NCBI GenBank assembly: GCA_020638065.1
Contig: JACKJG010000005.1
Span: 183,440-247,439 of the forward strand
Reading direction: 5' to 3'
Source of the DNA: Hyphomicrobiaceae bacterium
Lineage (GTDB): Bacteria > Pseudomonadota > Alphaproteobacteria > Rhizobiales > Devosiaceae
DNA length: 64,000 bases
Below are positions 35,319-44,309 of the stretch, one piece after another; within the stretch, counting starts at the first letter, position 1, and every line of letters begins with the position of its first letter. The notes under the pieces were generated by a model, which saw only the letters and a list, made by a program, of their open reading frames with translations, searched no databases and was not told the origin of the DNA. The position numbers were made by a program, and so were the translations under genes.

Positions 35319-37682
35319 CTACTTGGTTTCTTTTTCTTCGTCCTTGGTCCCGCTCTTTGGCTTGGACCGCTTGCGGCTGGGCCCTTTGATCGCCTTGGGC
35401 CGCGCCGGCGCCGGCGGTGACGGAACAAGCTCGAGCTTGGCCTCGTCGCCCTCGCCCACCACGACCACGCGCACAGAGCCGCCGCTCTCGAGCACGCCAA
35501 ACAGGACCTCGTCGGCCAGCGGCTTCTTGACATATTCCTGGATCACGCGCGCAAGTGGCCGCGCTCCCATGGCCTCGTCATAGCCCCGCTCGGCCAGCCA
35601 GTCCGTGGCTTCCGGCGTCAAAGTGATAGTGACATTGCGCTCGGCCAGCTGGGTTTCGAGTTGCAGCACGAACTTCTCGACGATCCGGTAAACCACATCG
35701 CGCGGCAATGGTGCAAACGAAATGATCGCATCAAGCCGGTTGCGGAACTCGGGCGAGAACATCCGGTTGATGGCCTCTTCGTCATCGCCGGCCTGACGCG
35801 TCCGGCCAAAGCCGATGGGCGCTTTGGCAAGCTCTGTGGCGCCGACATTCGAAGTCATGATCAAAACGACGTTGCGGAAATCAACGTTCTTGCCGTTGTG
35901 ATCGGTCAGTTTGCCGTGGTCCATGACCTGTAGCAGCACGTTGAACAGATCCGGATGCGCCTTCTCGATTTCGTCGAGCAACACCACACAATGCGGATGC
36001 TGGTCCACGCCATCTGTCAGAAGCCCACCCTGATCGAAGCCGACATAGCCCGGAGGGGCGCCGATCAAGCGCGATACGGTGTGGCGCTCCATATATTCGG
36101 ACATGTCGAACCGCAAAAGCTCGACCCCGAGCGTGTCGGCCAATTGCTTGGCCACTTCGGTCTTGCCGACACCCGTCGGACCCGTGAACATGTAGGAGCC
36201 GATTGGCTTTTCAGGTTCACGAAGACCCGCGCGCGCCAGTTTGATCGAGGCTGCGAGCGCCTCGATGGCCTTGTCCTGACCGAACACCACCTGCTTGAGA
36301 TTTGTTTCCAGATTGCCAAGCAATTCCGCATCCGAACGCGAGACGCTTCGCGGCGGGATGCGCGCCATCGTGGCAATGGTCGCCTCGATTTCAGGCACCC
36401 CGATCGTGCGCTTGCGGTCTTCTGCCTTGAGCAGCATCTGACTGGCACCGGTTTCGTCGATCACATCGATCGCCTTGTCCGGCAGTTTTCGGTCATTGAT
36501 GTAGCGATCCGACAATTCCACGGAAGCCCGCAGGGCATCGTCGGTATATTCGACCTTGTGGAATTCCTCGAAATAGGGCTTGAGACCCTGCATGATCTCG
36601 ATCGCCTCAGGAATGCTCGGTTCGTTGACGTCGATCTTCTGGAACCGCCGCGCCAGAGCCCGGTCTTTTTCGAAGAACTGCCGGTATTCCTTGTAAGTCG
36701 TTGAGCCGATGCAGCGAATTGCCCCGGACGCCAAAGCAGGCTTGAGCAGGTTCGACGCATCAAGTGCTCCGCCGGACGTCGCGCCGGCCCCGATGACCGT
36801 GTGGATTTCGTCGATGAACAGAACGATATTGGTGCGCTTTTCGAGTTCCTTCATCACGCCCTTGAGGCGTTCCTCGAAGTCGCCGCGATAACGCGTGCCC
36901 GCCAGCAGAGCGCCCATATCGAGCGCATAGATCTCGACATCCATGAGCACTTCGGGCACGTCTTTTTCGACGATCTTGCGCGCCAGGCCTTCGGCGATGG
37001 CCGTTTTGCCCACACCGGCATCGCCCACATAGAGCGGGTTGTTCTTCGAGCGTCGGCAGAGCACCTGAATGGTGCGGCTAAGCTCGGCGGAACGGCCGAT
37101 CAGTGGATCAACCTTGCCGTCACGCGCCTTCTGATTGAGGTTGACACAGAACTCTTCCAACGGAGACGCCTTTTGCGCGGCCTCGCCTTCTGCACTGCCC
37201 TCTTCGTTGGTCGCACCGCGGATCGGACGATTGACGTTCTCGCCCGACTTGGTGATGCCGTGCGAAATGAAATTGACCGCGTCGAGCCGCGTCATGTCCT
37301 GCTGTTCGAGGAAATAGGCCGCGTGGGATTCGCGCTCGGCAAAAATCGCGACGAGCACGTTCGCGCCGGTCACTTCATCGCGGCCCGATGACTGTACGTG
37401 AATGACGGCCCGCTGAATAACCCTCTGGAAGGCCGCTGTTGGCCTTGCGTCCTGACCACCGCCATTGATCAAACCTTCAAGTTCTTCTGAAACGAAGGTC
37501 TCCAACTCGGAACGCAACTCGTCGACATCGACGTCGCATCCGTTGAGCACGGCCAGCGCGTCTTCGTCGTCCAGCAGCGAAAGCAGCAGATGCTCCAGCG
37601 TCGCCAGTTCATGGTGATGCTCACGAGCAAGATTCATCGCCTGGTGCAGGGCTTTTTCCAGTCCACGGGAAAACGAAGGCAT
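35319..37682 (-). CDS. clpA: ATP-dependent Clp protease ATPase subunit ClpA
   Basis: Hsp100 unfoldase that feeds proteins, including N-end-rule substrates brought by ClpS, to ClpP. 787 aa from ATG 37682 (MPSFSRGLEKALHQAMNLAR). N domain, then D1 AAA+ with GDAGVGKTAIAEGLA, D2 AAA+ with GPTGVGKTEVAKQLA, and a Lys-rich tail (ARPKAIKGPSRKRSKPKSGTKDEEKETK). The start lies eight bases after the clpS stop. The basic tail is longer than in E. coli. Confidence 0.97.
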   Translation of the reverse strand: MPSFSRGLEKALHQAMNLAREHHHELATLEHLLLSLLDDEDALAVLNGCDVDVDELRSELETFVSEELEGLINGGGQDARPTAAFQRVIQRAVIHVQSSGRDEVTGANVLVAIFAERESHAAYFLEQQDMTRLDAVNFISHGITKSGENVNRPIRGATNEEGSAEGEAAQKASPLEEFCVNLNQKARDGKVDPLIGRSAELSRTIQVLCRRSKNNPLYVGDAGVGKTAIAEGLARKIVEKDVPEVLMDVEIYALDMGALLAGTRYRGDFEERLKGVMKELEKRTNIVLFIDEIHTVIGAGATSGGALDASNLLKPALASGAIRCIGSTTYKEYRQFFEKDRALARRFQKIDVNEPSIPEAIEIMQGLKPYFEEFHKVEYTDDALRASVELSDRYINDRKLPDKAIDVIDETGASQMLLKAEDRKRTIGVPEIEATIATMARIPPRSVSRSDAELLGNLETNLKQVVFGQDKAIEALAASIKLARAGLREPEKPIGSYMFTGPTGVGKTEVAKQLADTLGVELLRFDMSEYMERHTVSRLIGAPPGYVGFDQGGLLTDGVDQHPHCVVLLDEIEKAHPDLFNVLLQVMDHGKLTDHNGKNVDFRNVVLIMTSNVGATELAKAPIGFGRTRQAGDDEEAINRMFSPEFRNRLDAIISFAPLPRDVVYRIVEKFVLQLETQLAERNVTITLTPEATDWLAERGYDEAMGARPLARVIQEYVKKPLADEVLFGVLESGGSVRVVVVGEGDEAKLELVPSPPAPARPKAIKGPSRKRSKPKSGTKDEEKETK

Positions 37683-37690
37683 TTGGGCTC

Positions 37691-38086
37691 CTATTCTTTT
37701 TCCATCACGCATTGCAGCGGATGCTGATTTTTGCGCGCCGTATCCATGACCCGCATGACTTTGGTCTCCGCCACCTCGTACGGGTAAACCCCGCACTGCC
37801 CCACACCATTCTGATGCACATGCATCATGATTTGCCAGGCGGATTCCTGATCCTTGTTGAAGACTTCCTTGAGAATGCCGACCACGAACTCCATCGGCGT
37901 GTAGTCGTCATTCAGAAGCAGGACTCGATAAAGGTTCGGCCGCTTCGTCTTGGGCCGGACTTTCGTGGCAAGTCCGCTTTCGAACTTGCCGTCATTGTCC
38001 TCGTCGTCAGATGCGGCACGCACAAAACCCGCACCCCTTTCATGGGGTGGCAGCGGTTTGGATTTGCGTATGAGGTGCCGGCGCAT
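37691..38086 (-). CDS. clpS: ATP-dependent Clp protease adaptor ClpS
   Basis: N-end-rule adaptor that delivers substrates to ClpA. 131 aa with an alphaproteobacterial N-terminal extension, then YRVLLLNDDYTPMEFVVGILKEVFNKDQESAWQIMMHVHQNG, the substrate-binding core, and YEVAETKVMRVMDTARKNQHPLQCVME. It is upstream of clpA on the same strand. The promoter lies in 38087-38318, shared with the divergent carboxypeptidase gene. Confidence 0.96.
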   Translation of the reverse strand: MRRHLIRKSKPLPPHERGAGFVRAASDDEDNDGKFESGLATKVRPKTKRPNLYRVLLLNDDYTPMEFVVGILKEVFNKDQESAWQIMMHVHQNGVGQCGVYPYEVAETKVMRVMDTARKNQHPLQCVMEKE

Positions 38087-38318
38087 CTGTGCCTTTCCGA
38101 TCGAACAAATCAGGCACCATTATGTAGGCAAAAAACGCGCTCTGTTAAGGGGCATCGTGTCACGTTTTTTGGACCGCCCATCCTTAGCGAATTCCTGCAC
38201 GCCTTTACGCAATTGTAACTGCCCCGGCCCTATCCTGATCGGAAATGAGTAGCTGGCAGCTGAAAGCTTGCCGCAAGAAGTTTCCGAGTGTGAGCCAGAA
38301 CGGCTCAGGAGTTGCGTT

Positions 38319-39944
38319 TTGATCCCCAGTTCAACTGGCGTCGAAAGAGGGGCTGGCGGCCTTTTTCGTCTGGTTGCGTTATTCGTGGTCGCGGCCCTGC
38401 TGACCATATCCGCGCAACCGGCCCGTGCTGAAGTTCCGCGCGCCTATGCCGGCATTGTCGTGGATGCCAAGACCGGCAACACGCTCTATTCCTACGCGGC
38501 CGACTCCCTTCGCTACCCCGCATCCGTTACCAAGGTCATGACGCTTTATATCCTGTTCCAGGAGATCAAGTCGGGACGGCTCTCTCTCAGCTCACCCTTA
38601 CGGGTTTCGGAGCATGCCGCAGCGGCCGTTCCAACCAAGCTCTACGTGCGCCCCGGAACGACCATCAAGGTAGAAGACGCCATCAAGGCGCTGGTGACGC
38701 TCTCCGCCAACGACGTGGCCCGGGTGATTGCCGAAAACATTTCCGGCACGGAAAGCAAGTTTGCCGAACGCATGACCCTGACCGCACACGCCCTCGGAAT
38801 GGACCGCACCACTTATGTCAACGCATCCGGTCTTCCGGACAGCCGTCAGGTCACGACGGTTCGTGATCAAGCCCGGCTCGGCATGGCCATGTATCAGCAC
38901 TTTCCGGATTTCTACAGCTACTTCAAGATTCGCAGCTTCACCTATAACGGTCATACCTACGGCAATCACAACCAGCTTCTCGGCCAGAGCGGCGTCGATG
39001 GCATGAAAACCGGCTATACCCGCGCCTCGGGATACAATCTCCTGACGTCCGCCCGCGCCAACGACCGCCACATCGTCGTGGTCGGATTTGGATTTTCCTC
39101 GGGAGGTTCCCGCAATGCCAAAGTTCTCGAACTGGTCAAGAAGTATATTGGTCAGGCGCATCGCGGTGACTATTGGCGGCAAGCCATGATCGAACGGCCT
39201 GGCAGTGCCGTGACCACAGGCAATGTGTTCGCCATTGCACAGACCGATCCTGTCATTCCTGCTCCGCGGCCCGCCTTCCGCCAGACCACGCCCGAAGCAG
39301 AAATCGCCATTGCCGCCCAGCCCCTGCAAATCACCGTGGCCGAAGTGACGCCGGTACCCGCACCGGAATTGCCGCAAGCCAATCTGCAGCCCGTTGCATT
39401 GCTGGCGCCAGCTCCTGCGACGCGGCCCGAAATTGAAAACCTCCCTGTCATGACCGCGAGCAACGAGCCGCCTGTCGATTTGATGGCCCCGAGCCCTGCC
39501 GCTGCTCCTGAGCGTTCCTTGGACGTAATCGGAAACTGGATTAACGAGAATTTCAGCGCGCCATCCAGTGAGCCCGGTGTCCTCGGATACCTGCCGGCCA
39601 ATGGATCGCGGCCAGTGCCCCCGGCAAATATTGGCGGTGGCCAGGCCATCGATCTGATGACGTCAGGCAGCATCAATGGTCAATCGGCAAGCCCGGTTGA
39701 TGGCGGCTGGGTCGTGCAGGTCGGCGCGGCGCCGAACCAGAATGCGGCAGAACAGCTCATCGACCAGGCGAAAACCCGCCTCGGGGCCCTGCAAGACTTC
39801 CGGCCCTATGTCGAGCGTTACGAAAACGTCGGACAGGTCTTTTATCGTGCGCGTTTCTCCGGCTTCGCCGATCGTGGCCAGGCCGTGCAGATTTGTGAGC
39901 AGATCAAGAATTCGAACATGAGCTGTCTGGCGGTGCAAAGCTGA
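38319..39944 (+). CDS. D-alanyl-D-alanine carboxypeptidase with SPOR domain
   Basis: Penicillin-binding low-molecular-mass enzyme that trims the terminal D-Ala of wall peptides. Starting at TTG 38319 (AGGAG seven bases upstream), residues 1-37 are a signal peptide ending ARA. The active-site SxxK is S69VTK72, SxN is in LSANDVA and KTG is in GMKTGYT. A Pro/Ala-rich linker (about 300-455) precedes a C-terminal SPOR domain (GWVVQVGAAPNQNAAEQLIDQAKTRLG ... FADRGQAVQICEQI), which binds denuded septal glycans. 541 aa. A TTG at 38268 would give 17 further residues without a ribosome-binding site. Confidence 0.9.
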   Translation: MIPSSTGVERGAGGLFRLVALFVVAALLTISAQPARAEVPRAYAGIVVDAKTGNTLYSYAADSLRYPASVTKVMTLYILFQEIKSGRLSLSSPLRVSEHAAAAVPTKLYVRPGTTIKVEDAIKALVTLSANDVARVIAENISGTESKFAERMTLTAHALGMDRTTYVNASGLPDSRQVTTVRDQARLGMAMYQHFPDFYSYFKIRSFTYNGHTYGNHNQLLGQSGVDGMKTGYTRASGYNLLTSARANDRHIVVVGFGFSSGGSRNAKVLELVKKYIGQAHRGDYWRQAMIERPGSAVTTGNVFAIAQTDPVIPAPRPAFRQTTPEAEIAIAAQPLQITVAEVTPVPAPELPQANLQPVALLAPAPATRPEIENLPVMTASNEPPVDLMAPSPAAAPERSLDVIGNWINENFSAPSSEPGVLGYLPANGSRPVPPANIGGGQAIDLMTSGSINGQSASPVDGGWVVQVGAAPNQNAAEQLIDQAKTRLGALQDFRPYVERYENVGQVFYRARFSGFADRGQAVQICEQIKNSNMSCLAVQS

Positions 39945-39983
39945 GCAGTTCCGCGGAGTTGGAGTCGAGTAAGGAGTAGTCCA

Positions 39984-40259
39984 ATGCCCACGAAAAACCA
40001 TCTGGAGGAACTCAGCCAGTTTGCTGAGATGGCCGAGCAGCGCAACCAGGGCCGTGCCGATTTCTGGTCCGCCTATGGCCGCGCTGCCAAGCCAGCCGGG
40101 CTGCCCGGCAAACGTGTCGGCGACCTGTTGGGGACGGTTCTGGCTTTGTCTGCACGCACCCGCCGCATGGTCCAGCCCCGCGCCATTGTTGAACTCGACG
40201 TCTTCGCACCCGGAGGCCGGCGCGCGCTTCACGTCTTCCAGGGCGATCTCGACGAATAG
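39984..40259 (+). CDS. Hypothetical small protein
   Basis: 91 aa. N-terminal helix MPTKNHLEELSQFAEMAEQR, a middle GLPGKRVGDLLGTVLALSAR, and a C-terminal acidic end HVFQGDLDE. No family recognised. AAGGAG lies eight bases before the ATG, a convincing ribosome-binding site. It follows the carboxypeptidase by 39 bases on the same strand and may be co-expressed; it converges on mipZ. Confidence 0.6.
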   Translation: MPTKNHLEELSQFAEMAEQRNQGRADFWSAYGRAAKPAGLPGKRVGDLLGTVLALSARTRRMVQPRAIVELDVFAPGGRRALHVFQGDLDE

Positions 40260-40268
40260 GCTTTCGGC

Positions 40269-41243
40269 CTAGCCATCCAGTTGTGGCCGGGGTTGCCCGT
40301 CTTCGTTGCTGCCGTTTGACGCCAGATTGGCCGAAGGGTCGACTTGCGGCGCCATATGCTCAAACGTCGCACCATTGGCGCTCTGCCGTTCCCATTCGGC
40401 ACGCGCGTCCTGGCGCAGCAGAACCTTGTGTGCCCAGGGCAAATTCAACCCGCGCGCCAAAGCCACATATTCCGAACGCGCCGCGTCGTTCGCATTGTTC
40501 GTCATTGGCGTTTCATCGACCTCATCGAGAGGATCGAAAACCGTCATGCCGATGGGAAACAGAGATCTGAAAATCACACGCTCGGAAATGCCGTCGATCA
40601 CCCGGGCACCCAGTCTCAGCGCGATCTGATCCAGCGCCGATTGCACCAGCCGCATATTGCGTGACGAGAGCATGGCGATGCGATTGCGGACCAGGGTCCA
40701 GTCCACTGTCTTTCCGTCAATGGCCAGCCGTTCCTTGCGGGCCCGCTGCACTAGCCGCGCATAATGGCTGAGCGCCCGCGTCTGCCCGGACACCGGATCG
40801 ATCTGGGCCAGAACGTCCATGTCGATCAGACTGTCATTGATTGGTGTGACCAGCGTATCGGCGAGAGAATGGGCCAGCCGCGTCAGATTGGTGTCAAAAC
40901 CCGGCGTGTCGATCACCAGATAATCAACCCGGCTCTCAACCTCCGCGATCGCGCGCCGGAATACCTCGAACTCGCGCCGCTCGTTTTGCGAAACCGAGTC
41001 GCCCGATGAAACCGGCAAATGGTAGTGGATCGGATGCGGTACCGTGAGGTCGTGCCGCATGGCCCAATTGCGGCGATTCTCGACATAATGCGTGAAAGTC
41101 TGCTGGCGGCTGTCGACGTCCACCGTCGCCACCTTGAAGCCCTGATACATGAGCAGGCAGGCCAGATGAAATGCCGTCGTAGATTTGCCCGAGCCGCCCT
41201 TCTCATTGCCGAGCACAATGACGTGTGCGCTGCGCGTCCCCAT
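40269..41243 (-). CDS. mipZ: Division-plane positioning ATPase MipZ
   Basis: ParA/MinD-type ATPase that inhibits FtsZ near the ParB-bound origin so the septum forms at mid-cell. 324 aa from ATG 41243. The deviant Walker A reads NEKGGSGKSTTAFHL at about residues 12-26 and Walker B includes YLVIDTPGFDTNLTRLAHS; also SLIDMDVLAQIDP and the C-terminal FDPLDEVDETPMTNNANDAARSEYVALARGL. The open frame extends 14 codons further up, not family-like. Confidence 0.93.
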   Translation of the reverse strand: MGTRSAHVIVLGNEKGGSGKSTTAFHLACLLMYQGFKVATVDVDSRQQTFTHYVENRRNWAMRHDLTVPHPIHYHLPVSSGDSVSQNERREFEVFRRAIAEVESRVDYLVIDTPGFDTNLTRLAHSLADTLVTPINDSLIDMDVLAQIDPVSGQTRALSHYARLVQRARKERLAIDGKTVDWTLVRNRIAMLSSRNMRLVQSALDQIALRLGARVIDGISERVIFRSLFPIGMTVFDPLDEVDETPMTNNANDAARSEYVALARGLNLPWAHKVLLRQDARAEWERQSANGATFEHMAPQVDPSANLASNGSNEDGQPRPQLDG

Positions 41244-41387
41244 ATTGCCTCCGGTTTCGCCCGACCCAATTGCGTCGAACCCCATTCTGGATCGGCGATA
41301 CGAAACTTTAGCGACGGTCCTTTGCCTCGTCCAATGTTTTAGCGTTCAGCTTTCTTAATTGCTTAATCTGTGAGGTTTTCTCGGGAT

Positions 41388-41819
41388 CTAGAGCAGGCCC
41401 AGATCGGAAAGCTCCTGAGCCAGAGCAGGATCACCCTCGGCACTGACCACCTCGAGATTGAGGTCCGGCGGCGCGTCACCGGGTTCAAGATAGCGCCAAC
41501 CCTGAAAGGGACGCCTTGGCTGCGCCCGCGTATGGACAACGTCCTCGGCCATCACGATATCGCAATAGCCCCTGCCGTCTTCGTCTGTGCCGGCCTTGAG
41601 CTCTAGAATGGGCTGACGGCAGCGAATGGCCCCGCCAATGACCCAATAGAGCGATCCCTGCCCCGAGATTTCATCGGACCGGCGCGGAAACATGCGTGTG
41701 CGGTGCGTGTGGATCCGATCAGGCGCCCTCAGGCCAAAGGCCTTGGCTTCGGCGTACCAGTTCTCGAGTTCCTCTACCGAGGATATGCCGACACAAAGCT
41801 TGACGAGGTGAAGCGTCAT
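41388..41819 (-). CDS. DUF1489 family protein
   Basis: 143 aa from ATG 41819. The start LHLVKLCVGISSVEELENWYAE and RTRMFPRRSDEISGQGSLYWVIGGAIRCRQPILEL are the family signature, continuing to RPRRPFQGWRYLEPGDAPPDL-like sequence (read RAQPRRPFQGWRYLEPGDAP). A function is not established. It follows the GST gene with its start 11 bases past that gene's stop at 41830. Confidence 0.9.
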   Translation of the reverse strand: MTLHLVKLCVGISSVEELENWYAEAKAFGLRAPDRIHTHRTRMFPRRSDEISGQGSLYWVIGGAIRCRQPILELKAGTDEDGRGYCDIVMAEDVVHTRAQPRRPFQGWRYLEPGDAPPDLNLEVVSAEGDPALAQELSDLGLL

Positions 41820-41829
41820 CTCACCCTTT

Positions 41830-42477
41830 TTAGTCGGCGTCCAGCTCGTCCTGAGGCACAATCTGGGTTTCGGTTAGGGCCGCCGCGCGCCAGGCCTGCA
41901 CGGCCCGCACCCCGGAAAGCGCCTCGATCCAGTTCTGGATATATTCGGAAACCGGCAGTTGGTACGACAGGATGCGCATGGCGACCGGCGCATACATCGC
42001 ATCCGCCGCGGAAAACTCGCCGCAAAGGAAGGGTCCGCCCGATCGCTCCAGCAACCCGCCGAGCAGAATGTTCAGCCGATCGAGATCGCCCTGGATGGCG
42101 GAGACGTCCACGCGCCCGGGCATGCTCGCACGAATGTTCATCGGTGCCGCATTCCGCAGGGCGTGAAATCCGCAATGGATTTCGCAGGCCGCAGCCCGTG
42201 CCCGCGCCCGCATCATCCGGTCTTCCGGCCAGATGTTCTTTTCAGGAAATCGGTCATTCAGGTATTCGATGATCGCCAGCGAATCGGGAATGAGCATCTG
42301 CTCTGCCATCAGAACCGGCACGTTTCCCGTTGGGCTGCGCTCACGCAGCTTGTCTTTCCAACCGTCTCCGCTGAGCCAGAGAATCTCTTCCTTGAACTCA
42401 ATTCCGAAGTGCGAAAGCACCAGCCATGGCCGCATTGACCAGGACGAATAGTTTTTGTTTCCGATTAAAAGTCTCAT
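41830..42477 (-). CDS. Glutathione S-transferase family protein
   Basis: 215 aa cytosolic-type GST. The thioredoxin-like N-terminal domain opens MRLLIGNKNYSSWSMRPWL, with a Ser-Ser-Trp-Ser active-site region, and the glutathione-contact segment NVPVLMAEQMLIPDSLAIIEYLNDRFP with cis-Pro and Asp-Ser. The helical domain follows (PFLCGEFSAADAMYAPVAMRI). Substrate unknown. It shares a strand with DUF1489; the two may be co-transcribed. Confidence 0.9.
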   Translation of the reverse strand: MRLLIGNKNYSSWSMRPWLVLSHFGIEFKEEILWLSGDGWKDKLRERSPTGNVPVLMAEQMLIPDSLAIIEYLNDRFPEKNIWPEDRMMRARARAAACEIHCGFHALRNAAPMNIRASMPGRVDVSAIQGDLDRLNILLGGLLERSGGPFLCGEFSAADAMYAPVAMRILSYQLPVSEYIQNWIEALSGVRAVQAWRAAALTETQIVPQDELDAD

Positions 42478-42820
42478 CTCTTCCGCCTCACAACAAATCG
42501 GGCGCCGGAGCGCCCAACTTGTGAGTGATTATCCGGCGTCGGTCAATTCCCCGGCGCCACCAATCACGCAAAAACCTGTGTCAGAACAAAGGCTGCCGCA
42601 ATCAGAGCGACGAAGGTCCACGTGGCTGAACGCCAGCAGATTACCGGGTTGTTTTGTTTCAATTTTTGCCCCGTTTGCATCGGTTCCATGTCCGAGTTTT
42701 CGATTGGAACCTGTTATGGTTGCCAAATGCTTAACGGCGCTCGCGCCGCTCCACAAGAGGCAAGTTGCCGCCCCTGAAAGCGATGTGGAAAACGGGTTAA
42801 TTTCCGCGGGTTTCAGCCCG
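42478..42820. other. 343-base gap between mgtE and the GST gene
   Basis: Holds the GST promoter region and one candidate small gene (42564-42689, minus strand, listed separately). Nothing else is seen except GC-rich inverted repeats such as GGCGCTCGCGCC around 42735. No terminator with a T run is obvious after mgtE. Confidence 0.4.
42564..42689 (-). CDS. Candidate 41-residue single-pass membrane protein
   Basis: ATG at 42689 and TGA at 42564-42566. The product has a polar basic N-terminus (MEPMQTGQKLKQNNP) and a C-terminal hydrophobic helix TFVALIAAAFVLTQVFA, a shape common to small inner-membrane proteins of respiratory complexes or stress response. No family recognised and the ribosome-binding site is weak, so it could be chance. 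It shares its strand with mgtE and the GST gene. Confidence 0.35.
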   Translation of the reverse strand: MEPMQTGQKLKQNNPVICWRSATWTFVALIAAAFVLTQVFA

Positions 42821-44239
42821 CTACATCAGCCCGAACCACTTCGCCGCCAGCCCCAAAAAGGCAAAGAAGCCAACGACATCGGTGACAGTCGTAACAAACG
42901 CGCTGGACGCGATGGCGGGGTCGATCCCTACCTTGTCGAGCGCGAGCGGAATGAGAATTCCCGATATGCCGGCGGCCAGCATGTTCACGATCATTGCGAT
43001 CCCGATCACGATCCCCAATGCGGGATTTGAGAACCACAGTGCCGCGACCACGCCAAGCACGAGCGCGAAGACGATTCCATTGACAGCGCCAACCAGCGTT
43101 TCGCGGCGAATGAGCCGAAGCATGTTGAACCGCCCCAGATCTTGCGTCGAAAGCGCGCGCACCGTCACGGTCATCGTCTGCGTTCCGGCGTTTCCGCCCA
43201 TGGACGCGACAATCGGCATTAATACCGCCAGGGCAACCATCTGCTCGAGGCTCGCATCGAACATGCCGATCACCATGCTGGCCAGAATCGCGGTGCAGAG
43301 ATTGACCAGAAGCCAGGTCACGCGTGACCTGACCGCCGTCCACACGCTGTCTGACACCTCTTCGTCGCCGACACCGGCCAGGCGGCGGATATCCTCGTCG
43401 GCTTCTTCGTGGATCACGTCAACGATGTCATCGACCGTCAAAACGCCCACCAGCCGATGCGACTCGTCAATGACGCCCACTTCGACAAGGTCATAACGCT
43501 CGAAAAGGCGCGCCGCTTCTTCCTGATCGGAATTGGCGTCGACCTGCATGATCTGGTCGTCAGTGATGTCTTCGATCTTCGCATCACGGCCCGACCGCAA
43601 AATCCGGTCGAGCGGCACGGTACCGAGCAGATTATAGCCCGGATCAACGACATAAAGCTGGTAGAACTCGGTCGGCAGATCGTCAGAACTACGCATATAA
43701 TCGATGGCATGACCGACGGTCCAGAATGGCGGCAAAGCGATGAAATCGGTCTGCATGCGCCGTCCGGCCGAATCCTCTGGAAAATCGAGGCTGCGCCGCA
43801 ACGCCAGCCGCTCGAAGTCCGGCATGAGCGCGATGATCGCGTCCCGGTCCGGCTCCTCCATGTCCTCGAGAATGTAGACCGCGTCATCGTGGTCGAGTTC
43901 CGCCATCCCGCGCGCAAGTTCGAGGTTGGGCAGAGCTTCGAGCAGTTCGACACGAATAGTCTCGTCGATCTCGGTGAGCGTATTGTAGTCGAATGCGTCG
44001 CCGAGAAGACGAATCAGCGTCAGCCGTTCATCACGGGAAAGTGCCTCGATGACGTCGCCCGCATCAGCCTCGTGCAGCGGTGCCATCATTTCGCGCAGAC
44101 GCTCGGCATCCTGCGCATCGATCAGCGATTGAAGCTCATGCACCCAGTCGTGCGAAAGACGTCCGTCTTCCTCGCGCCACTCGGGATGAAGTGGGGCGTG
44201 TCCTTCCTCTACGTCAACGATGCGGTCGGCGTCCGTCAT
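42821..44239 (-). CDS. mgtE: Magnesium transporter MgtE
   Basis: Mg2+ channel gated by cytoplasmic Mg2+. 472 aa: N-terminal superhelical domain (about 30-150), two CBS domains (FWTVGHAIDYMRSS ... and VGVLTVDDIVDVIHEEADEDI), and five C-terminal helices with the pore signature ASMGGNAGTQTMTVTVRAL and ALDKVGIDPAIASSAFVTTVTDVVGF. The full length and an acidic N-terminus are normal. No M-box riboswitch is seen upstream. Confidence 0.95.
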   Translation of the reverse strand: MTDADRIVDVEEGHAPLHPEWREEDGRLSHDWVHELQSLIDAQDAERLREMMAPLHEADAGDVIEALSRDERLTLIRLLGDAFDYNTLTEIDETIRVELLEALPNLELARGMAELDHDDAVYILEDMEEPDRDAIIALMPDFERLALRRSLDFPEDSAGRRMQTDFIALPPFWTVGHAIDYMRSSDDLPTEFYQLYVVDPGYNLLGTVPLDRILRSGRDAKIEDITDDQIMQVDANSDQEEAARLFERYDLVEVGVIDESHRLVGVLTVDDIVDVIHEEADEDIRRLAGVGDEEVSDSVWTAVRSRVTWLLVNLCTAILASMVIGMFDASLEQMVALAVLMPIVASMGGNAGTQTMTVTVRALSTQDLGRFNMLRLIRRETLVGAVNGIVFALVLGVVAALWFSNPALGIVIGIAMIVNMLAAGISGILIPLALDKVGIDPAIASSAFVTTVTDVVGFFAFLGLAAKWFGLM

Positions 44240-44309
44240 TTCGCCCTCATCGCTTCTCGACGGAAAGGAGCCGGCTAAACCCTCTGCCCGCCGAAATCAG
44301 CCATTTTGT

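Noticed and set aside
42529..42756. 75-codon minus-strand frame in the mgtE-GST gap
   Set aside because: The 41-codon frame in another phase has a better membrane-protein shape; this one has no recognisable feature.
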